Assembly: GCA_028564705.1 (NCBI GenBank)
Contig: JAPXFQ010000899.1
Location: 1,984,001-2,048,000 of the forward strand
Reading direction: 5' to 3'
DNA from: Apricaphanius iberus
Taxonomy: Eukaryota; Chordata; Actinopteri; Cyprinodontiformes; Aphaniidae
Length of the DNA stretch: 64,000 nt
Below the pieces are notes generated by a model, which worked only from the letters and a program-made list of their open reading frames with translations, searched no databases and was not told the DNA's origin. Below, piece by piece: positions 1 through 10,753 of the stretch (position 1 is its first letter; every line of letters begins with the position of its first letter). The translations under genes were made by a program, and so were the position numbers.

Positions 1-856
1 TGCATTCGTCTTTTTTTTTTTTCAGGGCAAAATGTAGTGCTGTTCTTTCAGCCAGTTGACTGGCAGTGTGCAGCAAAAAGAGGGGAAGAATGAGTGCTGC
101 TTTACCCCGTTAGACTGACTTCACATGGTTAGATCATTGGGACGTATGGCATTTGGTGGTTTTAAAACCTAATTTAAAAACCTCTGTATTAGGGATGTAA
201 GAAAATATCGATACACCAAAAAGAAAAATTGCAATATTTCATTTCATGATATTGTATAGATTTTCAAAAGCAAGGCATCAATTTTCTTATTATTCAATTT
301 TTGAATGGAACCATTAATGATGGCAGTAATTTTTGCAGTAAAAATAAAAGTGTGACTGATGGTGGCTGTTTTAATCTTCTAATTTCCAGTGGATCAACAA
401 GAGTCTAGAAATAAAACTAGATATCAATATATAGTCTTCTTCATGGTATAAAAATATATCGCAATATATCATATCCTCCCCTTTGTATCGTCAGACTCTT
501 GCCACTACACATCTCTTCATATGTGTTGATATCTTACATGGCCGACGTCTACTTTGCAGAAAATGGCTAGTTTAGACTGCAGCTAAGCGAAAGCTAAGCG
601 AGAAATGCACCAATTACTTAGAGATTGAAGTAAAAATGAAAATAATTTGTTATAATCCTAATAAATTGATCAAAAATGGAACTGTATGATCAGCCCTCAA
701 GGAAAAACAGAAACTGGTATCGGCCAGGACATTTTTTTTTGTTTTGTTGCTGCATCTCTCGATATATCCCAAGTGAACGGACACAGCCTTTAAAGCAGCA
801 CAATAAATAGAAAGTTAATTTACACATACAGACATGCAGAAAATGACAAGTATTAC
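1..856 (-). other. ppp1r37 intron 1 (partial)
   Basis: This is the sequence downstream of the first ppp1r37 coding exon in the minus-strand direction, so it is the 5' part of intron 1. No further coding exon is visible. It holds a MITE-like repeat (186-517) and otherwise ordinary AT-rich sequence. Confidence 0.7.
186..517. repeat. MITE-like repeat in ppp1r37 intron
   Basis: The left edge reads TTAGGGATGTAAGAAAATAT and the right edge ends in ACACATCTC, a weak inverted match (AGGGATGT against GAGATGTGT). The interior is rich in ATATCG-type motifs (ATATCGATAC, ATATATCGCA), typical of a common class of fish hAT-type MITEs. The termini are degraded and no target-site duplication was found. Confidence 0.4.
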
Positions 857-1616
857 CATGTCTCCAGGGGTCCTTTGGCTCCACCGCTCCAGAAATGATA
901 TCCTCGTCTGAAGGAAACGTCACCCTTTTTCCGCTCTGTTTTTGTTTCTCTTCCCCTTCCTCCACAGAGGGATACAGTCCGGCTTGACCAGCGGCAGAAG
1001 CCTCGGCGCTGCATGTCTGCATTGCATCTGCCTGGCCTTCTGCTGTCCTGCCAGCTGGGACATCCTGAGGACTGGACTTGGAGTCCAAAATATTATCGGA
1101 GGTCGACTGAGCGTTTGTAGACTCAGCCTCCAGCACCCCACTCTCATCGAGGCTCAGATCCACCCCAATGTCCATGTCCACGCCATCGTCCCCTACCTCC
1201 AGAACAGCTTGTGCAGAGTTACTGTCTCTGTCCTCCTTCATGTTCACCTCTTCCTCCTCTATAACAGTCTTGTGCTGCTCATCATCAGATGAGATCAAAT
1301 CAGTGGGATTATCTACAGCTGGGGCGTCCAGGGCACAGCTCTTTTTATTTCCATTGACTTCATCAATTTCCAGTGTGTCTTGTGTCTGCAGGTTATCTTC
1401 CTCGGCAGTCTGGAGATTGTCAGTGAGCCGAGGCGTAAGGTAGGTTTCGGAGGCCTCTGTGGGAACACTGGTTTGTTCTTCTAAGCCACTGTCTGTCATC
1501 AGTTCAGAAATACGAGGGGTGACCGCATCTGTGTTGTTGGTAGTGTTATGGTCATCTTCCACATTGGATTTTGTCTTGACATTACACAAATCTAGACGCT
1601 GCTCTTCGAAATTCAT
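857..1616 (-). CDS. ppp1r37: Protein phosphatase 1 regulatory subunit 37, first coding exon
   Basis: PPP1R37 is a leucine-rich-repeat protein that binds protein phosphatase 1 and inhibits it. The exon encodes 253 residues plus one base (phase 1). An in-frame TGA lies four codons upstream of the ATG, which supports this start. The exon ends in a GTAATA donor directly after the PKDPWRH motif. The last ~24 residues (KRVTFPSDEDIISGAVEPKD, then PWRH) closely match the conserved N-terminal block of vertebrate PPP1R37. RVTF at residues 231-234 fits the RVxF docking motif for PP1. The preceding ~225 residues are acidic, Ser/Thr/Glu-rich and apparently disordered. They are much longer than the mammalian N-terminus as I remember it. 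The leucine-rich repeats must lie in later exons beyond the left edge. Confidence 0.85.
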
Positions 1617-2640
1617 GTTTACATTTCAGCTTGCAACTGTGGCACACCGTATGGACAGAAAGTAAAACGGTGACAAAACCAAGAACAGAAAAGGCTTTCT
1701 ATTACTTTAAAGCTGTTGGGTCCCCGCTTTGGTCATTCAAGTGCGTGACAAGTGGCTATCTATACTTGGATCTTGTTTTGGATTTGCTGCATCCTAGTAA
1801 GCCAACAAAATAAAGTGCAATTTTCATTAAAAGTCACTAACAGGAAATCGATATTTTCTGTGCAAAACGCTACTGCTGTTTCTACTGGTTCATTAACTAA
1901 ACTATTTAGCGCAACCATGTACGGCCAGGTAAGCGATAAATTTCTGACCGTCCTATCCTACTGCTCCGTTTGGGAGGCGACGGAAGGCTCCCTGGTCCTC
2001 AGCATATTACCAGCAGGAATAAACAGGACGAGGCCAATCTACTGAAACGAACAGGTCGCTCAGGGAGCTTACGGAGCCAAGTCATCAACGTGAATTAAAG
2101 CGAGCTAACGCTTTGCTAGCTTGCTAAAGTTGTTGTCCAACAATGACGTCCAGGCCCGAGGAGGGTAGCATGCCTGCTTCTTTACACCGACCCGTCTGTT
2201 TCTCCAAAATCATTATTCAGTGACAAGAAGGAGAAATGTATTCCCTCCGCAGCTCTTGGATCTCACCCTCTGTCGTGGCGCAACTCTCTCTGCTCGCATC
2301 ACAACCCTCAGCCAGCGGCGGCGGAAAAAACAGGCGTCACACTCCGAGCAATGAACATGCCTCGGTGGATAAGATCAGCGCTCAGGAAACGTGCAGGGAA
2401 CACCGGTGCTTACTGTTGGGAAATTATGGTTGCGATATTCCCACCATTCAGCTCTCGGTGGTGTCTCGGGCTCCGGGAGGAGCCAGCTGAGCCTGTTTTT
2501 TTTGTGTGTTTTTTTTTTTTGTCCAACGTTCTCCTTTGCTAGCCTGTTGAAGTCCAACAACTGTTTGTTGTGCACTCTTCCTACGTCAGCACGTAGGTTC
2601 ACGTACACAAGGTGCGTTTAGCTAACGTAAGTATGGCGAG
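1617..2640 (-). promoter_or_regulatory. CpG-rich promoter and 5' UTR region of ppp1r37 (candidate)
   Basis: CpG dinucleotides are far denser at roughly 1930-2600 than in the surrounding DNA, and no repeat was recognised there. On the minus strand, AGAGG followed by GTGAGA gives a possible splice donor with the exon ending at 2267. A pyrimidine-containing stretch followed by CCACAG gives a possible acceptor with the exon starting at 1636, 20 bases before the ppp1r37 ATG. Together these suggest a non-coding first exon around 2267-2480 and a 5' UTR intron. The splice sites are inferred from sequence alone. Confidence 0.4.
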
Positions 2641-2806
2641 TTAATGTATCATATAATAGTAAATGCTCGATGAGGTGAAAATGAACTTTCCAAAATCAGT
2701 CAAATACACAGTTGATACGTCAACGTTTACAGTCGTCATGCAACTGGAAAAAACCACGATTTTCAGAAAATATATGTGTCACAGCTTATGATTCAGACAA
2801 AGAAGG

Positions 2807-3366
2807 CAGAGGTGAGCGGAGTCTTCCAAAACGTGTACTCAAGTCAGAGTAACACTACTTAAGGATATTTTCACCCAAAGAAAATGATAAAGTAGTCGTC
2901 AATGAGATTACTTAAGTAAGAGTAAAAAAGTATTTATTGAACAGGCTCCACAAGTTCTAAGTAACTGTTAAAAATTAAGGAGACAGACAGACCGAAATAT
3001 GAAGTTGTGTGAAAATTCTCCCATTTTGAAGACTAAAGTAAAATAAAATGAATAACAACACAAACAATAAATAATGACAAAAAATGTAGGCATAAATTAA
3101 ATGTAATCTGCACAGGTGTTCGGCGCAACAAAAATGTAGGTGTGGGTGTGTTTCTGCATCTTGTGCATTTTTGGTATGTTTGTTCTTCATTCAGTACGGT
3201 AAACAGACATTTTACTCATAGTATAATTTTTTTGTAATAATGAAAAAAGTAAAAACCTTAGTGCAGTAAAACTATTCCTAAATGAACCCCCCCCCCCCCC
3301 CCCGCCAAAAAAAAAGTTACTCAAGTATATCTGAGTAAATGTAACTAGTTACTATCCACCTCTACA
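2807..3366. repeat. MITE with AGAGGTG termini
   Basis: The left end is CAGAGGTGAGCGG and the right end is the inverted form, CTATCCACCTCTAC. Subterminal motifs of the type ACTCAAGT/GAGTAA occur at both ends, as in a widespread fish hAT-type MITE. No clear 8-bp target duplication was found. A 17-base cytosine run lies inside. Confidence 0.55.
3287..3303. repeat. Poly(C) tract, 17 bases
   Basis: An uninterrupted run of 17 C residues followed by GCC and an A-run. It is a likely length-polymorphic homopolymer and a likely sequencing-error spot. Confidence 0.9.
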
Positions 3367-4199
3367 GGTGCATTACTCATGCATATGGCAAATTCAATGT
3401 CCTTTACTAGAAATAAAAGTATTGAAAATACAATCTTAACAAGAAATACATAAAAATAAATGAAAAAGTATGAAGTGAAAAAACAGGTCTGTTTGATTAT
3501 ATTTTACAATGACTTGCCTCATGTTGGAATTGAGGAAGTGCAGACATCAGCAAATGTGACCTTCCACAAACGAGACTGGAAATTTCACACTGGACTTCAA
3601 GGAGCAGATTTTTTGCTTTCCTACTGTGCGATTCATTTACAGAGGAAATGAAATCCTAAAACAAAAAATCTTAGGCAATGACAATAAGCAGCAACCTACT
3701 CCTCTTCCCTCTTTAACCCAGGTAATATGATTTTCTGGTTGACAAACAGCCCAAATCTTGGATGTATGTTGTGTCTCTAAATGCAACTCCAGTTGCAGCC
3801 TATGCTTCTAAAAATGTTTTTTACATCACAATTCTTAGGCCTGTAGGTTACCCAGTTAAGATTTTGACTTTGGCAGATGAATCGCTCATTTTGGCAGACT
3901 GTTATTTCTGAACATTTCAATTTCCTCTTCCCCTGTGACGCACAATATTGGTTTTATAGACAGCCTTAACATTTTCTGGGGCAGACAGGGCACCCACATC
4001 CAGGCAATGAGTTTTGCTTTCAGCTCTCAGTGAGTTGGGGAAATATATGACCCATTTTCTAAACCAGCAAACAAATGTGACTTGTTCTGATGCCATACTG
4101 TTGTTCTTACAGATGCCTTCCTGCCAAATTTTAACTTATGGAGGCTGTACTACTACCTCCTGCACCCTGTGATTTTATCCTCAATGATCTTAACAGCCT
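3367..4199. other. Intergenic, no gene seen
   Basis: AT-rich sequence with short spurious ORFs only (for example 3460-3651) and no recognisable domain. From about 4200 it grades into a sequence typical of fish retroelement 3' tails (CTGTCCAGGGTGGACCACGC, then GATAAACGATGAATGG), which precedes the LINE remnant. Confidence 0.6.
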
Positions 4200-5935
4200 G
4201 CAATGGACCGACCTGTCCAGGGTGGACCACGCCTCTCACTCCATAACTGCTGGAGATAGACACCAGCCTCCCACAACCTCAAGTATAAGCGGCATGGATA
4301 AACGATGAATGGATTTTAATAGTAGGCTTCAGTCTGCCCTCGACCTGCTTGCTCCACTGAAAGTAAAAAGTACATACTCAAAACTTGCATCATCATGGAG
4401 AAATGAAGATCCTCCAAAACTAAAGAGAAATTGCAAGGTGGCAGAGAGAAAATGGAGGAAAAATTTTATCACAATAAAACATCAAACATACATAGAACAT
4501 CTCAAAACATACGACACAGCAAGAAATGCCTTCTTTTCCAAAATCAGGGATAAAAATAATACACTTTTTTCCCCCCACCTTTTGACAAAAATTTTAACTG
4601 TGCTTCTAATGCATTTCAGAAAAAACCCTCAAACACTCTATGTGAGGAGTTTGCAGACCACGTCAGAGAAAAGGTAAACACCATCAGATGTATCATTTTA
4701 TGGTTTTAGACAAATCTGAGTGTGTACCTTTATCAGAGGAAAGGCTGAATATTTTTTCCTGTTAGAAGCTGAGATTCTTGATAAATTGTTCTCTTCAGTG
4801 AGGCCCACCACGTGCGGTTTGGACCAAATTCCCTCTTTGTTTTTTTAAGCAGTTTTCTGGATCTTTTAGAGATGAGATTTTAACCATGACGAACTGCTCC
4901 GTACAGATGGGGGTCTTTCCTGCCACTTATAAAGTGGTGAAGCCTTTTTGAAGAAGAGCAATTTAGATTTCAATGATTTTAACACATTTCAACCGGTATC
5001 TAACTTACTGTTTTTAAGAAAATGTAATAAAAGCTTGTTTTAAGTCATCTTAATATTAATGTAATAATGTCCTAGAAAAAATTCAGTATATTTTAGTCCT
5101 TTACTAGTGAAGAACCTAGGTGTAATTTTTTATTCTGGGCTGACTTATCCCTCACTTAAAAAAATTACTAGAATAGCTCTTTATCATTTGCAGAACATTG
5201 CCAGAGCCCACCCCACTCTCTCTTGGGCCAACACGGAGACACAGATACATGCTTTTATCACCAGTAGAATTGATTAATGTAATGCCAAGCTTTCTGGTCT
5301 TACCAAAAAGAATATCAGGTTTAAAACTTCTAGAAAGTTCAGCAGCACTTGTCCTGACAAAGACCAGGAGGCAGGAGCACTTATGTTTTAGGATCAATTT
5401 TAAAGTTCTTTTAATTCTCTTTGTGTTTCTCTTTAATTGCTTTTACCATTTGAACCTTCACAGTCTCTGCACTCTTCTGGTACTTGTCTCATCATCCATA
5501 AAGTCAGGACTCTCTCACGGCAAGGCATATTTCCTTTATGGCCCTCACCTCTGCAACAGGCTACCATAGGACTTCAGAATGTTACAGACTCACCCTTCAA
5601 CTGATTAGTATAATTTGCTTCAAAAGATTTACTCCGTCATATTTTAATCCTCCTTCCATTGTGTCCTGTGGGGGCCCTGTAGGTGTCTCAGGCTTTTTGC
5701 TTCTCCTGGGTCAGTGCCTTGGCTGCTGCAGATGGAATTTACCCCAACTCCTGTACTCAGCCCCATGTCCTTTTTAATGTTGCTCTTTTAGTCTGTGCAC
5801 ATGGGGGTGTAAATATGATCATCCCTTTAAATCTGTGGGGGAGAAATGGGAATGTGGGGTATTTTTAATCAGTAGAGCACTTTGAGTTGTAAACTTTGTA
5901 TGAAAAGCTACTATATGCATTTGATTTAAACCAGT
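4200..5935 (+). mobile_element. CR1/L2-type LINE remnant (family C)
   Basis: An open segment (4309-4677) carries the basic linker found between endonuclease and reverse transcriptase in L2-like elements (AERKWRKNFITIKHQTYIEH, then NAFFSKIRD). Around 5198-5390 the reverse-transcriptase C-terminal part is readable (HAFITSRID, and an SAALVLTKTRRQEH-like segment). The 3' end (5650-5935) is a UTR ending in AAAGCTACTATATGCATTTG, matching the copy at 35160-35525. Multiple stops and large deletions remove most of the catalytic domain. It is a dead element on the plus strand. The clade name is from memory of motifs. Confidence 0.7.
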
Positions 5936-6053
5936 AGGTAATGTTTAACCTTAAACTTTTTGATACAGGGTGCTTTCAGGTAAAGTTTAATTACAAGATT
6001 GTAAAAAATCACAAACGTTTGCAAACAAGTTAAAATTCTTAAGACTGAACATC

Positions 6054-6446
6054 TTAAGCAGTAGCATCTTCCTTTGGCGCTTTGGTCTTCTTTGGTAGGA
6101 GAGCTGCTTCGATGTTTGGGATCACCCCACCATCGGAGATTGTGACGCCAGCCAGTAGCACATTGAGCTCCTCGACATTCTTAACAGCCAACAAGATGTG
6201 GTGTGGAGCGATGCGTATCTTCTTGTTATCACGACCTGCGTTTCTAGCCAGTTCCAGGATTTCAGCGGAGAGTTAATCTAGAACAGCAGAAAGGTACACT
6301 ACAGCACCTGAACCAATCCTCAGGGCATAGTTGTCTTTTCTGAGCAGCCTATGGATGCTCCCTACCGGGAAAGTGATTCCTGCTCTGGAGGAACGAGACC
6401 TTGCAGATTTTGGTTTAGGTGCAGCCTTCTTTGCTTGGCCAGACAT
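6054..6446 (-). pseudogene. Histone H2A variant-like intronless copy with one premature stop
   Basis: The minus strand encodes an H2A-type histone of 130 codons plus stop in one continuous frame. It contains [35 protein letters not shown] and [15 protein letters not shown], the H2A fold core. Codon 58, normally the Tyr of the LEYL motif, is TAA (at 6273-6275), so only a truncated peptide could be made. The N- and C-terminal tails ([13 protein letters not shown] and [11 protein letters not shown]) differ from canonical H2A, and the acidic-patch NDEEL reads NVEEL. No histone 3' stem-loop and no poly(A) tract follow. A TATATA stretch lies ~65 bases upstream of the ATG, so either a dead intronless histone gene or an old retrocopy is possible. 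Confidence 0.85.
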
Positions 6447-6879
6447 CGATAAACTGGTTTCAAAAAGGTCGACAGATAACAGGGTTTAAGAATCAAAGCA
6501 CACTGAAGCTATATATGACAAATCTTTAACAGTTTAACATCTGGAACAAACAAAATTTAATCATTTTTTTTAAAAGACTTTAAAATCCTAAGAACTTAAT
6601 TCAAATAGACTCACAAGGGTTTAGCACTTCAGCAGCAAAGTTGAACTTTAGAGAGAACCACAGGACGCGTCTTTTATCTGAGGCAAGGTTATTAGTTGAT
6701 TAATAACACCTAAATGTGCATCACCCATGCAAGCCAAATGTGTTTGCGTGTGTGTGATTACAAAAAATCAAATGAAAATCTCAGTTTATAAAAACTACCC
6801 ATTCTATTCAATAAAATTAAATTGTGTGTACAGAAAATGTCTGCAATGCAGCTGTAGCAAATTGGTTCTGTCTTTCATC

Positions 6880-7140
6880 GACCTTTGTCGGAGATTACCT
6901 CCAGAATTTTGGGAATGCAGAGGATGGAACAGCCTCCCTACAATCCTGCCCTCAACCCCTTTGAACACTTGTTTGATCAGTTTGGGCTTGCTTTTGTTGC
7001 AGAGTGACCAACATAACTGCATCTAACTACTGCAAGTTGAGGAATGGGATACAATCCCAATGCAGTGTGTAAACAAGCTGGTGACCAGCATAGAAGTGCC
7101 ATGCTGATGTGTCTGTGCATGGATTCTCCAATCCAATATT
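6880..7140 (+). mobile_element. Tc1-like transposase C-terminal relic
   Basis: Conceptual translation in broken frames gives LNPFEHLFDQFGLAFVAE and then NGIQSQCSVNKLVTSIEVPC. This matches the last ~60 residues of Tc1-type DDE transposases (LNPIEHLWD, then a segment ending in LVTSM-like). Frameshifts and stops are present and no terminal repeats were found, so this is a decayed fragment. Confidence 0.6.
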
Positions 7141-8429
7141 GAGTCCTGTGTTTATTAAGTTAATAATTATTTTCATTTTTAAATTGCCTATATGTATTTA
7201 ACTTTCTATATCAACTAATCAAACAAACCACCACATAGTAGTCCATGAGAGAAAAAGCTGTTTGGCTCTGACAGGGAGGATTTGGAAAGCATTTAATGTG
7301 TGCAAACCAAATACTCAGCTCTGCTGATCGACCCAAAAATACATTTTATTTAAAAGTGGCACCATTTAAGAGTAGATAATCAAGGTTTCAAATTGTATAA
7401 GATTTATTGTAAGTAATACTACAGCAATACAAAATCCCTTACTTTTTGTACTAAATTTACATTTAGTTCTTGCTTTCGGTAGCATAAAGAATGTTTTACA
7501 TCTGATGATTATTAGCTTTTAGCACAAGATGGGTGCATATAAAGGTCTCACCAGCAGATGGTAGCACTAAACCATAGATATTTACCTGACTGACTCCACT
7601 CTCTTTAATATTTTATTTGGTAACATTTTATTTATTTAAGAGTCGATCACTTGTAAATTTACACTCATTGATGTCATGAACGTTGACTTTGTGTCTGCTG
7701 TGTCTGAGTGTGATGCACTTACTGATTAGCTGTGTGGTGCAGATATGAGTAATCTACACAGCTGAGTACACATCCATTCAGTACATTAGAATATTATGGA
7801 AAAGTTCAATTATTTGATCACAGTTCACAGATGAAACAAATTATATAGATTAATTAAACACAGACTGATGTTTTCAAGCCTTTATTTTCATTAATTATGA
7901 TGACTGTAAGCTAAAGTACCCAACAACCTATACAATTAGAATAGCATATCACACCAAAAAAACAAACACTTTTACTAAAGAAACCTGTTCAATACCTACT
8001 TAAAGGTTGTTATTTTCAATAGGTACTTTTAATCTGACAAAAGAGCCTCCTGGTAATGCCTACACTAATTCATTCAGAATGATTATTTCAGGTATTTGTT
8101 TAGGATTGCTATAGATTACAATTTTAAATGCAACTCATCTGTATTACTTAGACTTTAAATTTCTTTAGATATAATTAATATTTTTAATTGAGTTTAATAT
8201 GAATTATTAATTTAATTTAACTTAAATTAATAAAGAGTACACTCAGCTCAGTTAAAGCATAAAAAAAATCAAATAAGTAGACCACAGCTTGTTTTGTTCA
8301 ACTCAACATTCATAGATGAGTTTAATTTTGAAATTTAAATTACCTTAATTTTTGCACTGTACATCCCGACTTTTTCCTAAACTTCGGACCCTGCAATGAG
8401 GATAATTTATAGATTTTTTACAGGCCAAC
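7141..8429. other. Intergenic, with a decayed Tc1-type end
   Basis: No gene seen. About 7785-7960 resembles a terminal region of a Tc1-like family (motifs such as AGAATATTATGGAAAAGTTC and TTCAAGCCTTTATTTTCATT), with a second AT-rich inverted-looking end at about 7935. The segment 8100-8340 is extremely AT-rich. Confidence 0.5.
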
Positions 8430-9081
8430 GGTGCATTCACACCAAAAGCGTCAAAAAGCGTTGCACGCCCCTAGCTGGCCACCTAAACATTTGTACATCG
8501 AAGCATGTCCAAAGCGAACTGGTCGTGCTTCAAAATATGCCATTTCATGCGTGTGAACCCGGAAATACACAACTTGTTGAAGGACGCTGACCAGGACTGC
8601 TCCGTAGCAAACGGCTGGCCACCTCCTCCTTTTCCCTCCCACCTTCTCCCAACCCTCCGGAAGCTCCCAGTGGACTCTGGTCTCTGAGCTGACCGCATTA
8701 TATATTCACCCTGCCCTCAGGCGGAGCTGGGACCACTCCAGTGGGGAATCGGTTTGGGAGAGCTAAAGACCCAGTCGAGCGGTGGCAGAGGGATCCATAA
8801 ACAGATATATTTTTCAACTTCAGCGGTAGACGCAAAAACGCTTGTCACGCGCAAATGCACAAAATGCACCAATTAAAATGCAACGCATATTTTTTGTAGC
8901 ACCTCCACACCTGATTTGCACGTATAGGTCTCTCCAATCAGGTAGAAAAACGTTTTTGTGACACAAATCTGCCTCTGACGTGACGCGGGACCCCTGGTCG
9001 TGCTTCACTGCGCTTCTCCATTGACTTTACATGTAAGCCGGACTCTTTGGACGCTTCAAACGCGTTCAGTGTGAACGCACC
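8430..9081. repeat. MITE with GGTGCATTCACAC termini
   Basis: The left terminus GGTGCATTCACAC is matched by the inverted right terminus GTGTGAACGCACC. Subterminal motifs also pair (AAAGCGTC and GACGCTTC). At 652 bp, and more CpG-rich than its surroundings, it carries only spurious ORFs. No convincing target-site duplication is visible. Related right ends occur at 21300-21383, 28340-28400 and 44880-44938. Confidence 0.75.
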
Positions 9082-9224
9082 GTAAGGGCCTACGGCGGGC
9101 ACAATAGCAGGAAGTGCAAAAATGAGAGAGAAAGACATGTGGAAAAATTATGTGACGAAGAATACACTACAGGTAGTTTTTATCCATATGCCCTCATTGT
9201 GCAAAACACACAAATAAATGCATC

Positions 9225-9450
9225 TAAAACAGCTTTTAAGTTAAAGGCAATCAAGTTGACCGTAAAAGAAGGAAACTGAGAAACTGCACGTAAGCTTGAC
9301 ATCAATAAATCAATGGTGAGACATTGGATGAGGCAGTAAGAAGAACTGAGTCACCATCAAAAGAAGACAAACACTTTCAGAGGACATAAAGACACTGAAG
9401 AAGATGACTTCATTGGCTTTAGTGAGGAAGAGGAAGATAGTGACCGATGA
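9225..9450 (+). mobile_element. Pogo/Tigger-like transposase relic, internally deleted
   Basis: One reading frame gives AFKLKAIKLTVKEGN, stop, ETARKLDINKSMVRHWMRQ, stop, EELS, then FRGHKDTEEDDFIGFSEEEE and a terminal TGA. The first part fits the N-terminal helix-turn-helix of pogo/CENP-B-like transposases. The acidic end resembles the C-terminal tail of such proteins. The catalytic region between them is absent. Two internal stops show that it is not functional. Confidence 0.6.
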
Positions 9451-9689
9451 CTTTTCTGGTAGACTAAAGTGTGTTTTATTTTCTAACCAGGAATGTTACT
9501 GTTCTGTGTTGATGCTGTACTGCTGATTTTCAGGCAGAGATTGAAAAAACAGCACATCTTAAATTAAATAAACACAACTCTTTTTTCCACTGTCTTTCTG
9601 TGTATGTATGAAAACATGTGTTGTGGATATTCAGATACACTCATTAGTAAGTAAATTACGGTAGGTGATAGATCATTACAGGCAAAGTT

Positions 9690-10420
9690 GCCTTGTAGCC
9701 CAAAGTCCCATGGTAACTCTGGAGGAGCTAAACTGATTCACAGCTCAGGTGGAAGAATATCAACACAGAAACTACTTCTACTACTTCTGATTTTGAGATA
9801 TTTTAAGAAAACAATGGAAGGCATTTCACAAATCTGACCTTTTTTTTCAAGTGTGGAATTAAGAAACAAAGTAGATCACCCAGAACACATGATCCCAACA
9901 GTAAAACAAGGTGGTTGTAGCATGAAGTTGTTGAAAAAGAATTTATTTTGCAGTGACAGGAAGGCTTGTCTATGTTGATTGGAATAAGCATAAAGCTAAA
10001 TCCTGGAAGAAAGGAAGCCACAAAACATTTGAGACTGGGATGGGGGTTCACATTTCAGTGGGAGACTCATCTTATACTGCCAGATCAACAGTGTGAAGAT
10101 TTATATCAAAGTATATGTATGTGTTAGAATGGCCAGTCAAAGTCTAGACATAAAAACTGTTAAGAGAAGACATGAACATTGATGTTCACATGTTCTCTTT
10201 GTTCACTCTGACTAAGCTTAAGAAATTACGCAAAGAAAAAAGGGCAAAGGTTTCAGGCGGTTCTGCAAAAAAACCCTGACAGTTATGTTGAATACATATG
10301 CATGGCAGGCTTTTTGTAAAAGACTTAGATATTTAGCAAAACTATACATCACTTTCTTTCCACTTTACAGTTATGCACTACTTTGAGGTGAATTATCCCA
10401 TTAAAATATGTTGAAATATC
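9690..10420 (+). mobile_element. Old Tc1-like element relic
   Basis: Segments match a common fish Tc1-like transposon in order: the CATGGTAACTCTGGAGGAGC and CACAGCTCAGGTG stretch near 9710, the GTGTTAGAATGGCCAGTCAA stretch near 10120, a CAGGCGGTTCTGC-like stretch near 10250, and a 3' terminal-region match near 10355-10410. Many indels remove any reading frame. Family identity is from recalled sequence patterns. Confidence 0.6.
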
Positions 10421-10541
10421 AAGTGCCAACATGTGAAGAAGGACAAGGGAAGCAAATGGAAATCAAGTTATTTTCCCAAGTGTGTGGCTCTGTGCAATGC
10501 GAGTTCTTATTGAAACGGAACCTTCATTTGTCTTCTACCCC

Positions 10542-10753
10542 CAGTGTTCTGCAATAGAGAGATGAAGAGGAGGGAGTCTGAGACATCCTCAATGTTTGAG
10601 TTCACTTTAAAGTATGGCAAAGTGCCAATCACAAAGCAGCAGGAAGACAAATTAAGCAAAGACCTTCCCAGAGGGCTGTCCTTGGACAGATTGAATGTGA
10701 TTCTGTTTAACCTCTCAACATCCTCTTCACACGAGGAGGACAGGACGGGATAG
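10542..10753 (+). CDS. Orphan exon-like coding segment, unrecognised
   Basis: A strong pyrimidine tract (TTTGTCTTCTACCCCCAG) forms a possible splice acceptor ending at 10542. It is followed by an open frame of 69 codons from the first ATG (10544) to a TAG at 10751-10753. The peptide is hydrophilic and regular in composition (FEFTLKYGKVPITKQQEDKL, then PRGLSLDRLNVILFNLS, then an acidic EEDRTG end). It matches no family I recognise. It looks like a terminal exon, but no upstream exon is seen and the segment directly follows a Tc1 relic. It may be a real last exon, a retrocopy piece or chance. Confidence 0.25.

Noticed and set aside
920..1443. ORFs on both strands inside 857-1616
   Set aside because: Alternative frames of the ppp1r37 exon. 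Only the 1616-857 frame ends in the conserved PKDPWRH plus splice donor.
1917..1930. Plus-strand ATGTACGGCCAG followed by GTAAGC, looking like a tiny first coding exon of a divergent gene
   Set aside because: Only four codons, no downstream plus-strand exon was recognised, and the short match to a donor consensus can arise by chance in a CpG-rich promoter.
2236..2490. 84-codon plus-strand ORF in the CpG-rich block
   Set aside because: No homology or splice context. High GC content lowers stop frequency, so chance is the simplest explanation.
4309..4677. 122-codon ORF as a host gene
   Set aside because: Its ERKWRK-type motif and the following reverse-transcriptase pieces show it is part of a LINE relic.
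8430..9081. Possible 8-bp target duplication around the GGTGCATTCACAC element
   Set aside because: The flanks ACAGGCCA and AAGGGCCT do not match convincingly.
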